Assembly: GCA_041674345.1 (NCBI GenBank)
Contig: JBAYVY010000033.1
Span: 1-17,436, forward strand
Length of the DNA: 17,436 nt
Reading direction: 5' to 3'
Origin: JBAYVY01 sp041674345
GTDB taxonomy: Bacteria; Planctomycetota; Phycisphaerae; Phycisphaerales; Zrk34
The translations under genes and the position numbers were made by a program. Positions 13,498-17,436 of this stretch are shown here, one piece after another (within the stretch, counting starts at the first letter, position 1; each line of letters opens with the position of its first letter). The notes below the pieces were generated by a model. The model did not search any database, had not been told where the DNA came from, and saw nothing but the letters and a program-made list of their open reading frames with translations.

Positions 13498-15290
13498 GCG
13501 TCGATGCGTGGATTACTTTGACGGTGCTGATCGGCCTGGTGTCGTTGCTGGTGTTCACGCGCTATGCGGCTGATCTGGTATTGGTCGGGGCGTTGACGGT
13601 GTTGATGGTGGCGCCCGTGCCGACGGATCAGGGGTGGAAAATCGGCGTCATCACGATCGCGCAGGGATTGATCGGATTGAGCAATCCGGGCATGGTGACG
13701 GTGGCGGTGTTGTTCGTGGTGGCGGCGGCGATGCGGGAGACGGGGGCGTTGGATTTCGTGACGCAGCGATTGCTGGGCCGACCGAGGACGCTGGCGTCGG
13801 CGCAGTTTCGGATGATGTTGCCGGTGGCGGGGTTGAGCGCGTTTCTGAACAACACGCCGATCGTGGCGATGATGATTCCGATCATCACGGACTGGGCGAG
13901 GAAGAATCGCATCAGTGTGTCGAAGCTGCTGATACCGCTGAGCTATGCGACGATACTGGGGGGGACATGCACGCTGATCGGCACGAGCACGAACCTGGTG
14001 GTGAACGGGTTGATGATCGTCAAGGACGGGAAGGGATTGGGGTTGTTTGATCTGGCGTGGGTGGGCGTGCCGTGCGCGGTGATCGGATTGGGGTATTTGA
14101 TGCTGACGGGCCGGCGGTTGCTGCCGGAGCGGAAGGCGGTGGCGGCGGAACTGGACGACCCGCGGAAATACACCGTGGAGATGCTCGTGGAGATCGGCAG
14201 TGTTTTGGTGGACAAGACGATCGAGCAGGCGGGGCTGCGTCATTTGCCGGGGTTGTATCTGGCGGAGATCAGCCGGGCGGAGCAGCGGATCGTGGCGGTG
14301 GGTCCGGGCGAGAAATTGCGGGAGAGCGACCGGCTGGTGTTCGTGGGGATCGTGGAATCGGTGGTGGACTTGCAGAAGATTCGCGGGCTGGTGCCGGCCA
14401 CGACGTCGGTGTTCAAACTGGAAGGTTCGCGGAGCCGGCGCGGATTGTTCGAGGCGGTGGTGTCGGATCAATGCCCGCTGGTTCGGCGGACGATTCGTGA
14501 GGGGAGGTTCCGCACGGTTTACAACGCGGCGGTGATCGCGGTGTCACGATCAGGCCAGCGGATCGTGAAAAAGATCGGCGACATCGTGTTGCAGCCGGGC
14601 GATACGTTGTTGGTGGAGGCCGGGCCGGACTGGTTAGAGCGGCATCGCAATGACCGGGATTTTTATTTGGTGAGCGCGGTGGATGGTTACACCCCGCCGC
14701 GGCATGACCGGGCGTGGGTGGCGCTGGTGATATTGCTGGCGATGGTGGCGTTCGCGGCGACGGGGATCGTGTCGATGTTACAGGCGGCGATGGTGGCGGG
14801 GGGATTGATGCTGCTGACGCGGTGTCTGAGCGGATCGGCGGCGAGGCGGAGCGTGGACTGGTCGGTGCTGCTGGTGATCGCGGCGGCGTTCGGCATCGGT
14901 CAGGCGATGGAAGTCAGCGGCGCGGCGGCCAACATCGCGCATGGGCTGATCGGCTTGGGCGGGCATAATCCCTATGTGATGCTCGCGCTGGTGTATCTGG
15001 TGACGATGATTTTCACGGCGTTCATGACCAACAACGCGGCGGCGGTGCTGCTGTTCGCCATCGCCGGATCGGCGGCGGGGCAGATCGGCGTCAGCCCGAT
15101 GCCGTTCTACATCACCGTGATGATGGCGGCGAGCAACGACTTCGCCACGCCCATCGGCTACCAGACGAACCTGATGGTGTGGGGGCCGGGCGGGTATCGG
15201 TTCAGCGACTACACGCGGATCGGTTTGCCGCTGTCGCTGATATTGTGGGCGGTGACGGTGGCGATCGTGCCGAGGGTTTGGCCGTTTTGA
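13494..15290 (+). CDS. SLC13-type (DASS) transporter with two RCK_C domains
   Basis: This polytopic membrane protein of 598 aa probably carries an anion such as sulfate or a dicarboxylate with a cation. The N-terminal half has paired motifs FLNNTPIVAMMIPI (about 117-130) and GGTCTLIGTSTNLVVNG (about 156-172). The C-terminal half mirrors them with MTNNAAAVLLFAIAG (from about 511) and SNDFATPIGYQTNLMVWG (from about 545). Between the halves lie two cytoplasmic TrkA-C/RCK_C domains (about 226-305 and 316-395; VGPGEKLRESDRLVFVG and IVLQPGDTLLVEAG). This layout is common in bacterial SLC13 permeases. ATG 13494 has GGGAG 5 nt upstream and overlaps the HTH stop; the open frame before it is Gly/Ala-rich shadow. 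Substrate not determinable. Confidence 0.9.
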   Translation: MSVDAWITLTVLIGLVSLLVFTRYAADLVLVGALTVLMVAPVPTDQGWKIGVITIAQGLIGLSNPGMVTVAVLFVVAAAMRETGALDFVTQRLLGRPRTLASAQFRMMLPVAGLSAFLNNTPIVAMMIPIITDWARKNRISVSKLLIPLSYATILGGTCTLIGTSTNLVVNGLMIVKDGKGLGLFDLAWVGVPCAVIGLGYLMLTGRRLLPERKAVAAELDDPRKYTVEMLVEIGSVLVDKTIEQAGLRHLPGLYLAEISRAEQRIVAVGPGEKLRESDRLVFVGIVESVVDLQKIRGLVPATTSVFKLEGSRSRRGLFEAVVSDQCPLVRRTIREGRFRTVYNAAVIAVSRSGQRIVKKIGDIVLQPGDTLLVEAGPDWLERHRNDRDFYLVSAVDGYTPPRHDRAWVALVILLAMVAFAATGIVSMLQAAMVAGGLMLLTRCLSGSAARRSVDWSVLLVIAAAFGIGQAMEVSGAAANIAHGLIGLGGHNPYVMLALVYLVTMIFTAFMTNNAAAVLLFAIAGSAAGQIGVSPMPFYITVMMAASNDFATPIGYQTNLMVWGPGGYRFSDYTRIGLPLSLILWAVTVAIVPRVWPF

Positions 15291-15295
15291 GAATG

Positions 15296-15380
15296 AATCA
15301 ACCACAGAGGCACAGAGGCACAGAGATGAAACATATGAATAATTTCTTATCTCTGTGTCTCTGTGCCTCTGTGGTTAATC
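15296..15380 (+). repeat. CACAGAGG-type palindromic repeat
   Basis: The left arm (15296-15330) has AACCACAGAGGCACAGAGG with an 8-bp period, the loop is 15331-15343, and the right arm (15344-15380) has CTCTGTGTCTCTGTGCCTC. The arms are complementary for most of 35 nt, with a few mismatches. The same motif (accacagaggcacagag) is, to my knowledge, widespread between genes in diverse environmental bacteria. It ends just before the ybaB promoter. Confidence 0.92.
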
Positions 15381-15386
15381 CGTCTG

Positions 15387-15392
15387 TATAAT
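15387..15392 (+). promoter_or_regulatory. -10 box of a likely leaderless ybaB promoter
   Basis: A perfect TATAAT lies 7 nt upstream of ATG 15400. A transcript starting at the usual distance from a -10 box would begin at or within a base of the A of the start codon. There is no ribosome-binding site in between. The -35 region would fall inside the repeat arm (TGCCTC at 17-nt spacing, poor match). Confidence 0.55.
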
Positions 15393-15399
15393 CATCACG

Positions 15400-15735
15400 A
15401 TGTTCGACAATCTGAAAAATCTGGGTCAGTTGATGAAGGTCGCGGCGGCGGCGAAGGAAAAGGCCGCGGTGATGCGGAAGGAACTGGAAGCGGCCCGCAT
15501 CATCGGCGAGAGCGGCGGGGGGGCCGTGCGCGTCACGATGGACGGCAAGGGCAAAGTGTTGCGACTGGACATCGAACAGGCGCTGTTCGTCGGATTGTGC
15601 GGCGATGACAAGGTGATGGCGGAGGAACTGATCGCGGCGGCGATGAACGACGGACAGGAAAAGATGCAGGCGATGGTGATGGAAAAGACACGGGAACTGA
15701 CCGGCGGGATGGACCTGCCGGGGCTTGAAAATTGA
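15400..15735 (+). CDS. ybaB: YbaB/EbfC family nucleoid-associated protein
   Basis: This 111-aa protein has the YbaB fold signature: an N-terminal helix (MFDNLKNLGQLMKVAAAAKE), a short strand region containing GESGGGAVRVTMDGKGKVLR (about 33-52), and a C-terminal helix rich in Met/Glu ending before GGMDLPGL. Family members form dimers with tweezer-like arms, bind DNA and are usually encoded next to recR, as here, often after dnaX (not in this window). ATG 15400 has no Shine-Dalgarno but sits directly behind TATAAT. recR begins 94 nt downstream after a palindromic repeat. Confidence 0.92.
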   Translation: MFDNLKNLGQLMKVAAAAKEKAAVMRKELEAARIIGESGGGAVRVTMDGKGKVLRLDIEQALFVGLCGDDKVMAEELIAAAMNDGQEKMQAMVMEKTRELTGGMDLPGLEN

Positions 15736-15742
15736 TGAAGAT

Positions 15743-15831
15743 GATTTCGGATTTCGGATTGCGGATTGCGGATTTGAAGAAACGTCCGGCGCAATCCCCC
15801 AATCCGAAATCCGAAATCCGCAATCCGCAAT
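15743..15831 (+). repeat. GGATTTC/GGATTGC-type palindromic repeat abutting the recR start
   Basis: The left arm (15743-15775) is GGATTTC, GGATTTC, GGATTGC, GGATTGC-type heptamers. The right arm (about 15799-15831) is the complement, with units AATCCGA and AATCCGC. The best pairing is between the left outer units and the inner units of the right arm. The final AT of the right arm is the first two bases of the recR ATG. Confidence 0.88.
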
Positions 15832-16492
15832 GAATACCAACCCCGCCTACACCGATTCGATGAACCGATTGATCGCCGAGTTCGCGCAACTTCCGGGGAT
15901 CGGGCGGCGGACGGCGGAGCGGCTGGCGTTTCATGTGCTGAAAAGTTCGCCGGACGAGGCGATGAAACTGGCGAAGGCGATCGAGGATGTCAAGACGCAC
16001 GTGCGGCACTGTTCGGTGTGCTTCAACCTGACGGAGGCCGACCCGTGCCCGATCTGCGACGCGGCGGCGAAGGGCAAACGCAACCCCCGGAAGATTTTGG
16101 TGGTGGAGCAGCCGAAGGATGTGATTTTGTTGGAACAGACGGGAGTGTATGACGGGGTGTATCACGTGTTGCTGGGGCGGATCGCGCCGCTGGAGGGCGT
16201 GGGGTCGGGCGATCTGACGATCGCCGCGCTGGAGGATCGCGTGGCGGCATTGGCGGGCAGCGGCGATGTTCCGGGGGCGGGGGTGGAAGTGATTCTCGGC
16301 ACCAACCCGAACCTCGAAGGCGATGGCACGGCCCTGGCGGTGGCGCAGCGACTGACGCGCCGGCCCGGCGTGGCCGAGGAACAGGTACACATTTCCCGTC
16401 TGGCCAGGGGGCTGCCGGCGGGGTCGCAACTGGATTACGCCAACAAATCGGTCTTGTCCGACGCGATTGTCAGCCGGACGAAGATGGGATAA
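15830..16492 (+). CDS. recR: RecR recombination mediator
   Basis: RecR works with RecO (and RecF) to load RecA on single-stranded DNA gaps during repair. The 220-aa protein has the family order: helix-hairpin-helix LPGIGRRTAERLAF (21-34), a four-cysteine zinc site C61-x2-C64-x8-C73-x2-C76, then a Toprim domain (ILVVEQPKDVILLEQTGVYD, HVLLGRIAPLEGVG), the GTNPNLEGDGTA block, and a C-terminal tail with RLARGLPAGSQLDYANKSVL. I chose ATG 15830 because its N-terminus matches known RecR length to LPG-x-G. The in-frame codons before it are repeat-derived (FGFRIADCGF type). No Shine-Dalgarno is present; an alternative ATG lies at 15860. It is paired with ybaB, as in many bacteria. Confidence 0.95.
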   Translation: MNTNPAYTDSMNRLIAEFAQLPGIGRRTAERLAFHVLKSSPDEAMKLAKAIEDVKTHVRHCSVCFNLTEADPCPICDAAAKGKRNPRKILVVEQPKDVILLEQTGVYDGVYHVLLGRIAPLEGVGSGDLTIAALEDRVAALAGSGDVPGAGVEVILGTNPNLEGDGTALAVAQRLTRRPGVAEEQVHISRLARGLPAGSQLDYANKSVLSDAIVSRTKMG

Positions 16493-16517
16493 GTTTCTCG
16501 GCATCCGTGTCTTACAC

Positions 16518-16539
16518 GCTTGTCAAGTAAAAAACAAGC
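16518..16539 (+). repeat. 6-bp hairpin downstream of recR
   Basis: GCTTGT (16518-16523) pairs with ACAAGC (16534-16539) around a 10-nt A-rich loop. No T-run follows, so terminator activity is doubtful. The rest of 16493-16621 is AT-richer than the genes and contains no ORF. Confidence 0.4.
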
Positions 16540-16621
16540 AAAACCGTTGCCAAAACGCCGGTTCATGGTTGTGATTTTTGAAAATGGCGATAAGCTGAGG
16601 GGGCGGATGGTCGAATGATAT

Positions 16622-16705
16622 GAAGTCGGAAGTGGGAAGGCGGAAGGCGGAAGTATGAGGCGGCGTGCCTCGGTTTGAACTTCCGCCTTCGAGTTTTGAG
16701 TTTTC
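16622..16705 (+). repeat. GGAAGTC/GAGTTTT-type palindromic repeat upstream of rpoN
   Basis: The left arm has GAAGTCGGAAGTGGGAAGG and two GGCGGAA units (16622-16653). The loop contains its own hairpin GAGGC-GGCGT-GCCTC (16657-16671). The right arm has ACTTCCGCCTTC, followed by a different heptamer, GAGTTTT, twice. It ends at the rpoN ribosome-binding site. Confidence 0.8.
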
Positions 16706-16718
16706 AGGATAAGCCACG

Positions 16719-17436
16719 ATGAGGATCGACTCTGGACAGTACATGCGGATGGAGCAGCGGATGAAGCTGTCGCCGCGCATGATTCAGTCCATGGAGATAC
16801 TCCAGCTCCCCGCGATGGCGCTGGAGGAGCGCATCGAACAGGAATTGGAACAGAACCCCGTCCTCGAACTGCGCGAGCCGGAAGCACCCAAGGAGCAGCC
16901 CGACACCGACCGCACCCCCGAAGAAGAGCGGCCCATGCTCGCCCACGATTCGGAAGCCGGCCAATCGACCAGCGAAGATTTCCAACGACTCAGCGACTAT
17001 GCCGATTCCGAACCGGACACCTGGTCGCAGAACGTCAACGAGTCCAGCGAATATCGCCCGACCATCCGATACGACGGCGAGCGCGACGCCAAGATGGACG
17101 CGATGGCCAACACCGCCGCGCGCACCGATCCGCTGGTCGATCAATTGCTTGACCAGTGGCGCTACGTCGATGTGCCGGACGACATGCGCAAGATCGGCGA
17201 ACACCTCATCGGCTACATCGATGACGACGGCTACCTTCGCACGCCGATGGATGATGTCGTCCGCATGGCCCCGCCGAATGTCACGATCCCCCGGCTGGAG
17301 CAAGCGCTCGTCGAAATCCAGCATCGTCTCGAACCGACGGGCATCGGTGCGCGTGATCTGCGCGAATGTCTGCTGCTCCAGATCGAATCGCTGCTCAACA
17401 GCGATGAACTGGAGGCCGAACGCGATGAGGATGAAC
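16719..17436 (+). CDS. rpoN: RNA polymerase sigma-54 factor, N-terminal part (runs off the window)
   Basis: 239 codons are visible and the frame is open to the right edge. Region I is present at the N-terminus (MKLSPRMIQSMEILQLPAMA, then LEERIEQELEQNPVLEL), the activator-responsive region of sigma-54. An acidic, low-conservation region II follows (about residues 52-130). The start of the core-binding region III has HLIGYIDDDGYL and LEPTGIGARDLRECLLLQ. Sigma-54 directs RNA polymerase to -24/-12 promoters that need AAA+ enhancer-binding activators. ATG 16719 has AGGA at 16706-16709. The DNA-binding C-terminus with the RpoN box is beyond the window. Confidence 0.95.
   Translation, partial: MRIDSGQYMRMEQRMKLSPRMIQSMEILQLPAMALEERIEQELEQNPVLELREPEAPKEQPDTDRTPEEERPMLAHDSEAGQSTSEDFQRLSDYADSEPDTWSQNVNESSEYRPTIRYDGERDAKMDAMANTAARTDPLVDQLLDQWRYVDVPDDMRKIGEHLIGYIDDDGYLRTPMDDVVRMAPPNVTIPRLEQALVEIQHRLEPTGIGARDLRECLLLQIESLLNSDELEAERDEDE

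Noticed and set aside
12342..14471. 709-codon open frame on the minus strand
   Set aside because: It runs opposite the CBS and SLC13 genes and through the repeat and operator. The product is His/Arg/Gln-rich and low complexity.
15725..15829. N-terminal extension of RecR
   Set aside because: The codons are translated GGATTTC repeat arms (FGFRIADCGF and SEIRNPQS). RecR proteins normally begin close to the chosen ATG. Kept only as a question in the findings.

Overview
The window is a GC-rich bacterial chromosome segment in which every convincing gene lies on the + strand. The gene content suggests a member of the Planctomycetota, perhaps a Phycisphaerae-like lineage: an extracytoplasmic membrane protein beside an ABC-2 exporter, a secreted HEAT-repeat protein, opgG/opgH, ybaB-recR and rpoN. 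The taxonomic call is inferred from gene style, not from a marker gene.

Layout. (1) 54-7547: an ABC export operon. It holds a large signal-peptide/two-helix membrane protein, an ABC ATPase, a duplicated ABC-2 permease and a secreted HEAT-repeat protein. Between ATPase and permease sits a 460-bp insert carrying a four-helix-bundle (23S rRNA IVP/S23 type) gene, bounded by inverted repeats made of 6-bp units. (2) 7692-7765: tRNA-Arg(CCT). (3) 7768-12036: opgG, a 135-codon small ORF and opgH (osmoregulated periplasmic glucan synthesis), bracketed by two inverted copies of a palindromic repeat that share an identical 18-nt loop core. (4) 12173-15290: two small CBS-domain proteins, a 70-aa IclR-type helix-turn-helix protein with a palindromic operator over its start codon, and an SLC13-type transporter with two RCK_C domains, overlapped by the HTH gene by 4 nt. 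(5) 15400-16492: ybaB/ebfC and recR. (6) 16719-end: the N-terminal part of rpoN (sigma-54), running off the window.

The most unusual feature is the intergenic DNA. Nearly every gap holds an imperfect palindrome whose arms are degenerate 6-, 7- or 8-bp tandem repeats: GGAAGTC, GGATTTC, GAGTTTT, GGGGCGA, CACAGAGG and CGTAAT types. Most end 0-34 nt before a start codon. Two repeats have become protein-coding in the first gene, one as an internal linker and one as the C-terminal tail. The four-helix-bundle gene is enclosed by inverted arms of the same construction, which ties the protein family to this class of repeats. I treat this as the best candidate for an undescribed element or system here. 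All functional proposals for it are inference.
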